NCBI RefSeq assembly: GCF_004402495.1
Contig: NZ_SOFH01000007.1
Location: 33,365-97,364 of the forward strand
From: Cryobacterium sp. HLT2-28
GTDB taxonomy: Bacteria; Actinomycetota; Actinomycetes; Actinomycetales; Microbacteriaceae
Direction: 5' to 3'
DNA length: 64,000 nucleotides
The notes under the pieces were generated by a model that saw nothing but the letters and a program-made list of their open reading frames with translations, did not search any database and had not been told where the DNA came from. Position numbers and translations under genes: made by a program. This document shows positions 56,480 through 64,000 of the stretch, in pieces. Every line of letters starts with the position of its first letter. Within the stretch, counting starts at the first letter, position 1.

Positions 56480-56820
56480 GCGGCGAGCGTGCCGGGCGAT
56501 CGCGCCCTTCGCCGGCTGCAAGGTGACCACTCCGGGCTGAAGTGCGCCGCGTTGACCGCGACGGCGGTCTTGAGTGTGGCGACTTTCGCCGGCTGCTCCG
56601 CGACGCCCTCGGAAACCGCACCACGAGCACCGCGCAGGTGACTCTCATCCTGACCACGCCGGCGGGTGCCACCTTGACCTGCACAGCCAACCCGAAGGCA
56701 GGCGTTGCCGGCGTGGCCGCCTTCGCCGGCTGCAAGATCAACACGGCAGGCACGTACACCCTCACCGCGACCTCGGGCATGATCACTGCTGCGACGAGCG
56801 GCTCCTTTCCCGTCAACTGA
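56480..56820 (+). pseudogene. Remnant of an Ig-like repeat surface protein
   Basis: The final frame (to 56820) encodes AQVTLILTTPAGATLTCTAN and GVAAFAGCKINTAGTYTLTA, then a TAATSGSF end. This is a typical bacterial Ig-like or beta-strand repeat of large secreted adhesins, with a stop after the last repeat. Upstream, FAGC-type fragments (CCTTCGCCGGCTGCAAG at about 56505, VLSVATFAGC at about 56570) lie in other frames, so earlier repeats have decayed. No start codon, signal peptide or ribosome site is evident. The rest of the 693-bp gap 56330-57022 holds only GGTGGTCGAGC repeats. Confidence 0.65.
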
Positions 56821-56833
56821 CCGCACCCCGACC

Positions 56834-56953
56834 GGTGGTCGAGCCCGTCGTGACCCGGGAGCTTGCGGTGGTCGAGCGCGTCGTGACCCCTGAACTCGCG
56901 AAGTCGAGCCCCCGAGCCCCCGAGAACCCGCGGTCGTCGAGCCCGTCGAGACC
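56834..56953 (+). repeat. Three dispersed GGTGGTCGAGC-type elements
   Basis: Copies at 56834-56855, 56867-56888 and 56932-56953 follow GGTSGTCGAGC-N2-GTCGWGACC. With 56351-56400 they flank the Ig-like remnant on both sides. Confidence 0.7.
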
Positions 56954-57022
56954 CGGAGCCATGATTTCGGCGAGATCACCCGCCGGTGGCCGTGCCGCTC
57001 GGTGACCGGCTGAACCGGCCGG

Positions 57023-58864
57023 TCAATCCGTGTCACGGTCCCGGGTCGGCGTGCCCGGGTCGAGTTGGCGGTGGGTCTTGCTGGGGAGGGGGATGAGCGT
57101 TTGTGTCGGGTCGACGGACGCTGGTGGTTTGAGCCAGTATTTGTCGCCGTCGCGGATGATGACCCAGCCCGTGTTATGGAGCAGCAGGTGGTGGGGGTGG
57201 CAGAGGCAGACTCCGTCGGCGAGGTCGGTGTAGCCGTGTTGGAGGAGCCACTCTTTGAGGTGGTGGGCTTCGGTCCAGGCTGGTGGCCGGTCGCAGTCGG
57301 GCCAGATGCAGCCGCCGTCGCGGGCGCCCATGGCGGTGCGTTGGGCGGGGGTGAAGAGGCGTTGTTCTCTGCCGACATCGATGGGTTGGCCGGTGTCGGT
57401 GAAGAGGATTCCGAGGTAGCCGGTGTCGCAGAGTTGTCGTTGGACGGTGGCGAGGGAGATCGGAGCAGGACTGCCCTCGATGGACCCGTGCCCGGCCGCC
57501 AGGACCAGGGCCATCCCTGGCGGGCCCGGTTTACCGGGCTCGCCAGGTTCGCCGGGTTGGCCGGAGGGAGCAGCTGTGTCAGGTCTGACCGCCCGAATTG
57601 GCCGGGCATCTGATGTCTCCGGCGCTCCCGGCGCTCCCGGCGTTTCAGGTGCTCCGGTGGCGCCGGGTTCCCATGGTGTAACTGGTGTTGAGGGGGATGT
57701 GCCGGCCTGTCCGTCCGACGCGCCGCCGGCGCGGGTGCCGGTGCCGGCACCGGTGCCGGCACCGGTGTTAGTTCGGGTGGCGGTGGTGAGGTCTTTTTGG
57801 GTGACGATGATGCGCACGGCGGGGCGGCGGCCGCCGAGCATCTGGCCGGGGTCGACTTCGCCGGCGATCTTGAGTAGTTGCACGAACGAGTCCGCGGCGA
57901 TCTGCGCGGTGCTGCGCGGGTCGTCCTGGACGGCCTTGGCCCAGGCTTTGCGCTTTGGGTCGACGAAGCGCACCCCGCCGCGCCTCGGGCTGGTGATCGA
58001 GTTGTAGGTGGAGAGCACGAACTCGCCATCTTCGGGGGCGAAGAGCCCGTGCAGGCGGACCTTGCCGTTGGCGAGGCGGTAAACCTTGAGGAACCGGTCG
58101 TCGTAGGCCTGCTTCTCCCTCGCGGCGATGCCGGCCTGGTCGAGGTCGTCGCGCATCCTTCGGGCGCGGGTGAAGCATTGGTCCGCGTTCAACTGACCGG
58201 CTTCGGCGAGCAGCCGGCTGAGGGCGGTGGCGAGTGTGTCGGCGGTGACGGCGGTATCGATATCGCCCAGGCCCTTCCGAATCGACTCGGCGGCGTCGAC
58301 GGAGAGGGTCCCAGCGGTCACTGCGCGAGCGATCGGCCCCTGCCACGACACCGGGCTGCCCGGATCGGGCGGAACGCTCACAGGTCCGGCCCCGGAACCA
58401 TCAGCGCGACCGTCGAGACCGCCCGAGTCGTCGCCCGCACCACCATCGACACCGGCCCCGCCAGCGCCAGCCCCGTCCACGCCGGTCCCGTCAGCGCCGG
58501 GCGACCCGAGGCCGTCTGCGGCCTGCCGGTCGGCGGCCTCGGCCCGGGCGAGCATCGTGCCGACGGCAACAAGCTTGAATGCTTCGTTCTTGCTTGAGCC
58601 GGTGACCTTCTGGATCATCGCCTCCGGGGAGAGGAACCCCTGCTGCGCGGCCAGGCCGGAATGGCCCAGCTCCGGGCGGGAGCGATCGGCGATGGTCGCA
58701 GCCATCCACGCGGCGTACATCTCAAGCAGGCGGCGGGCCTTGGCGATCTCCCGCTGACCGGTCAACACGACCGCGTCAGGAAGGGCTTCCAGGTCGGCGC
58801 TGGAGCAGCCCAGGCGGGCGACGGCATCCGCCGCCTGTCTGAGCTGCTCTGCCGGTGAGTCCAT
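57023..58864 (-). CDS. DUF222/13E12-type HNH endonuclease-signature protein
   Basis: Belongs to the large 13E12 repeat family, abundant in Actinobacteria; biological role not established. The 613-aa protein has an N-terminal DUF222 helical domain (AEQLRQAADAVARLGCSSAD, LEMYAAWMAATIADRSRPEL), and two low-complexity Gly/Pro linkers (GAGAGGAGVDGGAGDDSG; a collagen-like GEPGEPGKPGPPG). The C-terminal HNH site is GCIWPDCDRPPAWTEAHHLK followed by LCHPHHLLLH, with intact His/Asn/His and zinc Cys residues. The ATG at 58864 is preferred because TATCTT lies 6 nt upstream on the minus strand, giving a leaderless start; GTG 58891 is an alternative. Confidence 0.85.
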   Translation of the reverse strand: MDSPAEQLRQAADAVARLGCSSADLEALPDAVVLTGQREIAKARRLLEMYAAWMAATIADRSRPELGHSGLAAQQGFLSPEAMIQKVTGSSKNEAFKLVAVGTMLARAEAADRQAADGLGSPGADGTGVDGAGAGGAGVDGGAGDDSGGLDGRADGSGAGPVSVPPDPGSPVSWQGPIARAVTAGTLSVDAAESIRKGLGDIDTAVTADTLATALSRLLAEAGQLNADQCFTRARRMRDDLDQAGIAAREKQAYDDRFLKVYRLANGKVRLHGLFAPEDGEFVLSTYNSITSPRRGGVRFVDPKRKAWAKAVQDDPRSTAQIAADSFVQLLKIAGEVDPGQMLGGRRPAVRIIVTQKDLTTATRTNTGAGTGAGTGTRAGGASDGQAGTSPSTPVTPWEPGATGAPETPGAPGAPETSDARPIRAVRPDTAAPSGQPGEPGEPGKPGPPGMALVLAAGHGSIEGSPAPISLATVQRQLCDTGYLGILFTDTGQPIDVGREQRLFTPAQRTAMGARDGGCIWPDCDRPPAWTEAHHLKEWLLQHGYTDLADGVCLCHPHHLLLHNTGWVIIRDGDKYWLKPPASVDPTQTLIPLPSKTHRQLDPGTPTRDRDTD

Positions 58865-59016
58865 GCCACGAAGATACCAAAACACGAACACACATGTGAG
58901 GGTTTGTCACTACTTGTGGATAACTTATTCGAAGATTCATTCTCACGGCTCGCCGTTCGCTCGTGGCGTGCGCCGTGGTGGGGGGCCGGCCGCGTGCGAC
59001 TGGTTGAATGGATGCC

Positions 59017-59454
59017 GTGACTGATCAGACTCCGACGACCCGATCCGATGCCCTCGCCGCCGCGCTTGCCGCGCAAGACGTGGTTGCCGTGGCCTACGCC
59101 CTCCGCAACGACGTCGTGATCGTGCCCCAGCTCGTCGTGAACGGCCAGGGCGAGCAGGTGCGTGTGTTCGGCCGCGAGGGCACCGACAAGCGGATGCTGC
59201 TGCTCTTCTCCTCCGCCGAGAACTACGCCCAGATGGTCCCTGACGAACCGAACCCGCAGGTGATGGTGGGCGACGCCCAGTGGCTGCGGGAGTTCCTCAC
59301 CGTGCATCAGGGCGTGCTCGAGATGGTGTTCTTCGATATCGCGGGCCCGCACGTGATGCAGGCCGACCCGGCCGACCTGATGCGTGCCCTCGGTCCGCAG
59401 CCCGGTGAGAGCGCCGACCCGCCCCAGCAGTCCGCGGACAAGCCCGAGCAATAG
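59017..59454 (+). CDS. SseB-like protein
   Basis: Cytoplasmic protein of the SseB N-terminal-domain family, with no known enzymatic role. The 145-aa product has DVVIVPQLVVNGQGEQVRVF, MLLLFSSAENYAQM and VMVGDAQWLREFLTVHQGVL. A Pro/Gln/Ser-rich tail ends it. GTG 59017 lies 7 nt after TTGAAT (59004-59009), so a leaderless start is possible. ATG 59008, in frame and three codons earlier, is the alternative. Confidence 0.75.
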   Translation: MTDQTPTTRSDALAAALAAQDVVAVAYALRNDVVIVPQLVVNGQGEQVRVFGREGTDKRMLLLFSSAENYAQMVPDEPNPQVMVGDAQWLREFLTVHQGVLEMVFFDIAGPHVMQADPADLMRALGPQPGESADPPQQSADKPEQ

Positions 59455-59635
59455 CCGAACAGGGTCGATTCCTCGGCTGCGAGCGGTCCCCGTGCTGGGG
59501 GTCCGTACGCGACGTGATGACAGCCCTGTGACGCTAGGCTGAGCCTCGACGGTGTTCGGCCCTCTCAGTGAGTGGAGTCCGACGGACTCTTCACGGTCCG
59601 CTCTCCTGGCACCCGTCAGGGAGCAGGTCGCAGTG

Positions 59636-61270
59636 ATGGGGACTGATCAGGATGCCGACGGCATCCGTTTGGCGAGCGTCGAGCGTCGGTTCTGGATCGA
59701 CCGTGACGATGCTCTCCAGTTGGCAATGGACTGGCTCGCGGAATTCGGCGATGCCGAGTACGGCGCGACCGGCCGTCGACTTCAGGTCCTGATTGCCGCC
59801 GTCAGTATCCACCGGGCCGATCCGAGCCGAAGCGCCATCGACGTGCAGCAGATTCTCGCCTGGGCACAGCAGCACGGCGAGATCGCCCTGCAGTCCCGGT
59901 GCCACGACGTGCTCGGCTCGCTCTTCGAAATGGTCGGCGACCCCGCGGCCGCCCTCGAGCACGCCGTCGCTGCGAACGACCTTCTGTCTGAATCGGAGGC
60001 CCCGCTGATGCGGGCCGCCGCCCGCAAGTGCCTCGCCGACGCGCTCGGCTCGGCCGGGTCCCTCGACGAGGCTCGGCGGCGCTACGACGACGCCCTGCGG
60101 CTCGTGATCGATGACCCGGAGACGAACATCCGGTACATCATCCTCAACAATCTTGCCTTCACCGAGCACCTGGCCCACAACAACGACGAGGCCCTCGAGG
60201 CCGTCGAACGCCTGGTCGGGCTGTCGCAGCTCAGCGACCGTGAGATCGGGATGTCCGCTCGCGACACCATCGCGAGGGTGTACATGGCCGCCGGTCGGCT
60301 CGACGAGGCCGAGACCATGCTCCTCCCGGCGATGGACTCCGTGTTCAGCGACGCACACCCGGACAGCTCAGCCGCCGCCCTCGTCGCGCTGACCGAGCTG
60401 TACCGCGAGCAGGGCAGGCTGGGCAAGGCGCAGGCCGTGATCGACCGGTGCCGCGACCTCGCCCAGCGCAACGGACTGAACCGGCGCACCACCGAGGTGG
60501 CGCGCGAGCAGGCCGAAGTCCACGCCGCGAACGCGGACTACCGAGCCGCCTTCGAGGCGTTCCGCGACTTCCACGAGAAGTTCGAGGCGCTCGGTGCGAG
60601 CGAGAACGAGGCGCGGGGGCGCATCCTCGAGGCCATGTTCCAGACCGCCGAGTCCCGCCGCGAGAGCGAGCGCTACCGAGAGCTCGCCGAGCGCGACCCG
60701 CTCACCGGGTTGCACAACCGGCGGTTCGTCGACGAGCACCTCGGCTCGGCCCTGATGCGGTTGCGGGAGGGTGGTCTTCCACTCGCCATCGCCATGATCG
60801 ACCTCGACCACTTCAAGCGCATCAACGACACGCTCTCCCACGAGGTCGGCGACGAGGTTCTCCGCGCGCTCGGCCGAATCCTCATCGACGCGGCGAAGGC
60901 CGTGCCGGACGCCATCGCCGCGCGCCTCGGCGGCGAGGAGTTCCTGCTGATCCTCCCTGAGACGGATGCCGACACCGCCCACACATACTTCGAGGGCCTG
61001 TGTCGCACGATCGCCGACTACGACTGGGCGCCGATCACCCACACCCTGCCCGTCACGGCGAGCATCGGCGTCGCCCTGGCCCCCGACGACGGCAGTCAGA
61101 GCTCCGACCTCCTAAGGGCGGCCGATGTGCGCCTGTATGTCGCCAAGCGCGATGGCCGCAACCGGGTCGTTCATTCGGCGATCATCGCCCGGTCGGTCAC
61201 TGAATCCGTTGAGGCGCACCTTGTCCCGGCCGGCTCGGGCGCTGCCGACTCGATGGAGATCGTCGCCTAG
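59636..61270 (+). CDS. TPR-GGDEF diguanylate cyclase
   Basis: Cytoplasmic enzyme that makes cyclic di-GMP. The 544-aa protein has tetratricopeptide-type helical repeats through residues ~30-330 (DVLGSLFEMVGDPAAALEHA, ARDTIARVYMAAGRLDEAE, ALTELYREQGRLGKAQAVID). A short coiled coil follows (SRRESERYRELAERDPLTGL), then a complete GGDEF domain with active site RLGGEEFLLILP and MIDLDHFKRINDTLSHEVGD. No membrane segment is present. The ATG at 59636 follows GGGAGCAGG. The TPR region probably senses a protein partner. Confidence 0.88.
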   Translation: MGTDQDADGIRLASVERRFWIDRDDALQLAMDWLAEFGDAEYGATGRRLQVLIAAVSIHRADPSRSAIDVQQILAWAQQHGEIALQSRCHDVLGSLFEMVGDPAAALEHAVAANDLLSESEAPLMRAAARKCLADALGSAGSLDEARRRYDDALRLVIDDPETNIRYIILNNLAFTEHLAHNNDEALEAVERLVGLSQLSDREIGMSARDTIARVYMAAGRLDEAETMLLPAMDSVFSDAHPDSSAAALVALTELYREQGRLGKAQAVIDRCRDLAQRNGLNRRTTEVAREQAEVHAANADYRAAFEAFRDFHEKFEALGASENEARGRILEAMFQTAESRRESERYRELAERDPLTGLHNRRFVDEHLGSALMRLREGGLPLAIAMIDLDHFKRINDTLSHEVGDEVLRALGRILIDAAKAVPDAIAARLGGEEFLLILPETDADTAHTYFEGLCRTIADYDWAPITHTLPVTASIGVALAPDDGSQSSDLLRAADVRLYVAKRDGRNRVVHSAIIARSVTESVEAHLVPAGSGAADSMEIVA

Positions 61271-61291
61271 GTCGCCAGCGGCCGAGTCCAC

Positions 61292-62659
61292 CTAGAAGAC
61301 CGCGTCGAGCTCTGCCTCCCTGGCCGAGAAGCCGGTCTTGATCGCCAGGGCGACCGCGGCGCCGATCGACCCGGTGGCCGACGCGTCGATGCGGGTGGAG
61401 AACCCGAGGCGAGCCGCCTCCGCCGCCCGCAGCTTGGCCGCCGACACCGGCCGCACCTCGCCGGCCAGGCTGATCTCGCCGAACGCGACCGCGTTCTGGG
61501 CGATCGGCAGGTCCTTGCACGCGGAGGCGATGGCGAGGGCGATGGCGAGATCGGCGGCGGGCTCCGTGAGACGGATGCCGCCCACCGTCGACACATAGAC
61601 ATCCATGCCGCCCAGCCCCTCGAGCCCTGCCCTCCGCTCGAGCACCGCGAGGAGCATTGCCACCCGGGACGAGTCAACCCCGTTGGTGACCCGGCGGGGG
61701 TTCGGCGCCTGGGACTTGATCACGAGAGCCTGCACCTCCACCGGCATCGCCCTCCGGCCCTCGAGCGCCACCGTGACGCAGGTGCCGGACACGGCCACGG
61801 CGCCGCGGCTGAGAAACAGCCCGCTCGGGTCGGGCACCTCGGCGATGCCGTCGCCGGTCATCTCGAAGCAGCCGACCTCATCGGTCGAGCCGAACCGGTT
61901 CTTGAGCGCGCGCACGAACCTCAGCGCGGTCTGCCGGTCGCCCTCGAACTGGCAGACCACGTCGACCAGGTGCTCGAGCAGCCTCGGCCCGGCGATGGAA
62001 CCGTCCTTGGTCACGTGCCCGACGAGGAGGATGGGCAGGTTGCGGTCTTTGGCCACCCGGATCAGGGTCGAGGCCACCTCCCGCACCTGGCTCGGCTGCC
62101 CGGCGAGACCGTCTGAATTCGAGCTGGCCACCGTCTGCACCGAGTCCACGATGACCAGATTGGGTTTCACCGCGTCGATCTGGCCGAGGATGGTGGCCAG
62201 GTCGGTCTCCGCCGCGATGAACAGCTCGGGCTGGAGTGCTCCGGTGCGCTCGGCCCGCAGCCGCACCTGGCTGACCGATTCCTCGGCGCTCACGTAGAGC
62301 ACCCGTGACTTCGCCGCCGCGGCCTTCGACGCGACCTCCAGGAGCAGGGTCGACTTGCCCACGCCCGGCTCGCCGCTGAGCAGGATGACCGAGCCGGGCA
62401 CGATGCCGCCGCCGAGCACCCGGTCGAACTCGGCGATGCCGGTCGGCCAGTGCGAGACGGCGGTGGTGTCGACGTGGGTGATCGGCCGGGCGATTCCGGT
62501 GTCGCTGATCGCGGCAGGCTTGAGCGACCGCGCCGCCCTGGCCTTCTCCGTGGTGTCGACCACGGTGCCCCATTCGTGGCATTCGGCGCAGCGGCCGGCC
62601 CATTTGAGGGTGGTCCAGCCACAGTCCGTGCAGCGGAAGGAGGAAACGGGTCTGGCCAT
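61292..62659 (-). CDS. radA: DNA repair protein RadA
   Basis: RecA-like branch-migration helicase used in recombination. The 455-aa protein has the N-terminal four-Cys zinc finger (CTDCGWTTLKWAGRCAEC), Walker A SGEPGVGKSTLL, the RadA-specific KNRFG motif (ALKNRFGSTDEVGCFEM), and a C-terminal Lon-protease-like domain (GGMDVYVSTVGGIRLTEPAA). The ATG at 62659 is preferred because TAGGCT lies 7 nt upstream on the minus strand, giving a leaderless start; an in-frame ATG eight codons earlier is possible. It is convergent with the diguanylate cyclase gene. Confidence 0.95.
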   Translation of the reverse strand: MARPVSSFRCTDCGWTTLKWAGRCAECHEWGTVVDTTEKARAARSLKPAAISDTGIARPITHVDTTAVSHWPTGIAEFDRVLGGGIVPGSVILLSGEPGVGKSTLLLEVASKAAAAKSRVLYVSAEESVSQVRLRAERTGALQPELFIAAETDLATILGQIDAVKPNLVIVDSVQTVASSNSDGLAGQPSQVREVASTLIRVAKDRNLPILLVGHVTKDGSIAGPRLLEHLVDVVCQFEGDRQTALRFVRALKNRFGSTDEVGCFEMTGDGIAEVPDPSGLFLSRGAVAVSGTCVTVALEGRRAMPVEVQALVIKSQAPNPRRVTNGVDSSRVAMLLAVLERRAGLEGLGGMDVYVSTVGGIRLTEPAADLAIALAIASACKDLPIAQNAVAFGEISLAGEVRPVSAAKLRAAEAARLGFSTRIDASATGSIGAAVALAIKTGFSAREAELDAVF

Positions 62660-62693
62660 GCCAGCGAGCCTAGCCTCGGCCACCGACCCTTGA

Positions 62694-63476
62694 TTACTGC
62701 GGGGCCAGCTCCCGGGGAACCAGCCGGGCAGCCTGGGCGCCGACCGCAGGCAGGAACGCCTCGGCCCACATCCGGTAGCCCCGGTCGTTCGGGTGGAACA
62801 GGTCGCTCGCCACGTGGGTGGCGATGCTGCGCAGGCCCTGCCGTTTGGTCGTGGCGTGCAGCGGCACGACGGTCAGGTCGTGCTCTGCGGCGACGGTGCG
62901 CAGGATCTGGTTGGCCACCGCGACCTTGCGTTCGTTCCGCGGCAGGTGGAAGCAGGGCAGGTCGGCCACCAGGGTGTGCGCGGGCAGCACGGCGAACAGT
63001 TCGCGGATCCCGGCCTCGAACGTGGCAGGGTCCCAGAGCGCGATGTCGTTCGCCCCGATCGCCACGGTCACGATGTCGGGGGAGAGCTTGACGAACCGGG
63101 GCAGCTGGTCGCGCACGGCCAGCTCAACGGTCGCGCCCGACACGCTGAGATTGACCACGCGCACCGTGCGGCCGGTGGCCAGCCGGATGTGGTCGGCCAG
63201 CAACCCGACGTAGCTGCGGTGTGGCTCGCTCGCGCCGATGCCCTGCGCCGCGCTGTCGCCGATTGCCACGTAGAGCAGCTCGCCCTTCACCTTCGCATGG
63301 GTGCGCCACCAGAGCGAGTGCACCGGCAGGGTCTCGTTCAGCTCCGCGGCGTTCTCGGCCAGCCGGCCCTTGAAATTGCGGAAGTTCACCAGCGCGGCGG
63401 CACCGATCCCGGCCGCGGTCGCGACGGTGCCGGCAGCGACGATGAGGGCCCGAATGTTCTGATTGGCGTTTGTCAC
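62694..63476 (-). CDS. SGNH/GDSL-family hydrolase, membrane-anchored
   Basis: Predicted esterase or lipase acting outside the membrane. The 260-aa protein has an N-terminal hydrophobic segment (RALIVAAGTVATAAGIGAAA, an anchor or signal without a clear cleavage site). SGNH blocks follow: YVAIGDSAAQGIGA (Ser nucleophile), VNLSVSGATV (Gly), VAIGANDIALW (Asn), DLFHPNDRGYRMW (Asp and His). The start is GTG at 63476, with TAATCT 6 nt upstream on the minus strand, predicting a leaderless transcript. It is head-to-tail with radA (35 bp). Confidence 0.88.
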   Translation of the reverse strand: MTNANQNIRALIVAAGTVATAAGIGAAALVNFRNFKGRLAENAAELNETLPVHSLWWRTHAKVKGELLYVAIGDSAAQGIGASEPHRSYVGLLADHIRLATGRTVRVVNLSVSGATVELAVRDQLPRFVKLSPDIVTVAIGANDIALWDPATFEAGIRELFAVLPAHTLVADLPCFHLPRNERKVAVANQILRTVAAEHDLTVVPLHATTKRQGLRSIATHVASDLFHPNDRGYRMWAEAFLPAVGAQAARLVPRELAPQ

Positions 63477-63611
63477 CCGCCGAGATTACCGCGGTCCACT
63501 GGGTGTTCGCTGCCGCATCGGCCCACGCCCAGTCCCTACGCCGCGTGGCGAGCGGATGCTGCAGCGCCGACCGATTCGCATCCCGCCTCGGTCTCAACTA
63601 CAATCTCCCTC

Positions 63612-63701
63612 GGTACCGTGTCCGAGCGGCCGAAGGTGCAACTCTCGAAAAGTTGTGTGGGGGAGACTCCACCGTGGGTTCAAATCCCACCGGTACCGCC
63701 A
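63612..63701 (+). tRNA. tRNA-Ser (anticodon CGA)
   Basis: A 90-nt class II tRNA. The acceptor GGTACCG pairs with CGGTACC, followed by discriminator G and encoded CCA. The anticodon stem CAACT/AGTTG has loop CTCGAAA with anticodon CGA (codon UCG). A long variable arm (TGTGGGGGAGACTCC region) and T arm GTGGGTTCAAATCCCAC are present. Unlike the tRNA-Ser(GGA), its downstream region has no repeats. Confidence 0.97.
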
Positions 63702-63754
63702 CGGGGTTGTTCTTAGAACTGGTTGATTCTGTTCCTAGAACTCGTCCCAAAACG

Positions 63755-63782
63755 AATGGCCTCCGAGATTTCGGAGGCCATT
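63755..63782 (+). terminator. Terminator downstream of tRNA-Ser(CGA)
   Basis: AATGGCCTCCGA (63755-63766) pairs perfectly with TCGGAGGCCATT (63771-63782) around a 4-nt loop, followed by the T-rich TTGTCGTTT. It is 53 nt beyond the tRNA. Confidence 0.85.
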
Positions 63783-64000
63783 TGTCGTTTCCGGCGTGCG
63801 TAGCGCGTGGTTTTCCGCTCCTGCGGGCTGGTGGGCGCGGATTAAATGACAATGCACGGCCAGGGATGCCCGAGCGGCCGCTTTTGGGCGCTGCGAATTG
63901 TCCTGGTCGTGCGGTGGAGTGATGAGTGGCGGCGTCGGTGTGCGGTTAGGTTCGGAGCGGCGGGTCGAGTTCCGCGCCGGCCGGGGCGCCGGGGAGCACC
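63783..64000. other. Right-edge stretch without a supportable gene
   Basis: No open frame with a credible start, composition or motif is seen in these 218 bases. A weak inverted repeat (GCACGGCCAGG near 63855 with CCTGGTCGTGC near 63901) is present. A gene could begin close to the edge, but nothing readable supports one. Confidence 0.5.

Noticed and set aside
56326..58029. 567-codon minus-strand frame over the HNH 3' region
   Set aside because: Out of frame with the HNH protein and runs through repeats; composition not protein-like.
63848..63912. Possible terminator or small RNA near the right edge
   Set aside because: The inverted repeat is weak and its parts are not properly nested.

Overview
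The window is very GC-rich and densely coded. It has Actinobacterial traits: genes reading straight into a -10 box with no leader, the dnaX-recR-lysC-asd order, an SRP RNA just ahead of that block, an Rv2578c-type radical SAM gene, 13E12/DUF222 HNH and SseB-like proteins. Dispersed GGTGGTCGAGC palindromes and frequent GGATGCC words point to the family Microbacteriaceae (inference; genus not resolved).

Region 1 (1-15.9 kb) is a sugar-uptake and glycoside-degradation locus. It holds xylA (cut by the left edge), a ChvE-MmsA-MmsB monosaccharide ABC importer, a maltose-O-acetyltransferase-like enzyme, a LacI regulator, a second ABC importer (lipoprotein plus two permeases), a GH31 YicI-type alpha-xylosidase, a GH1 beta-glucosidase and a ROK regulator. 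Four promoters here carry the same 21-bp site, TATGTT-N9-AACAWA, so the locus looks like one regulon. The likely substrate is isoprimeverose or another xyloglucan oligosaccharide.

Region 2 (16-27.7 kb) is mixed: a Bcr/CflA-type MFS exporter, a PAP2 phosphatase, a coupled saccharopine-dehydrogenase-like/FAD-oxidoreductase pair, a GNAT protein, a HerA-like ATPase, two small membrane or secreted proteins, and a TrkH-TrkA potassium uptake pair.

Region 3 (27.7-28.8 kb) is RNA-centred. A tRNA-Ser(GGA) on the minus strand is followed downstream by eight perfect 70-bp tandem repeats. Each repeat carries the last 27 nt of that tRNA, a layout like the E. coli tyrT/rtT repeats. The SRP RNA gene diverges from the tRNA.

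Region 4 (28.8-48.8 kb) holds xfp-pta-ackA (phosphoketolase route to acetate and ATP), a DUF559 gene bracketed by two near-identical palindromes, dnaX-recR, lysC-asd, a GGDEF-EAL protein, a DUF1801 protein, mqo, and a radical SAM gene under a perfect LexA box.

Region 5 (49-56.3 kb) is a signalling island. It contains a frameshifted membrane kinase-like gene coupled to a second membrane protein, then tdk, then a LuxR-type response regulator coupled to an 814-aa kinase that looks like a fusion of the first two proteins. Region 6 (56.3-64 kb) has a decayed Ig-like repeat gene, an HNH protein, an SseB-like protein, a TPR-GGDEF protein, radA, an SGNH hydrolase and tRNA-Ser(CGA).

Pathway link: xylose imported or released in region 1 would be isomerised by XylA. 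After phosphorylation (no xylB is visible here) it could enter the Xfp-Pta-AckA route of region 4.
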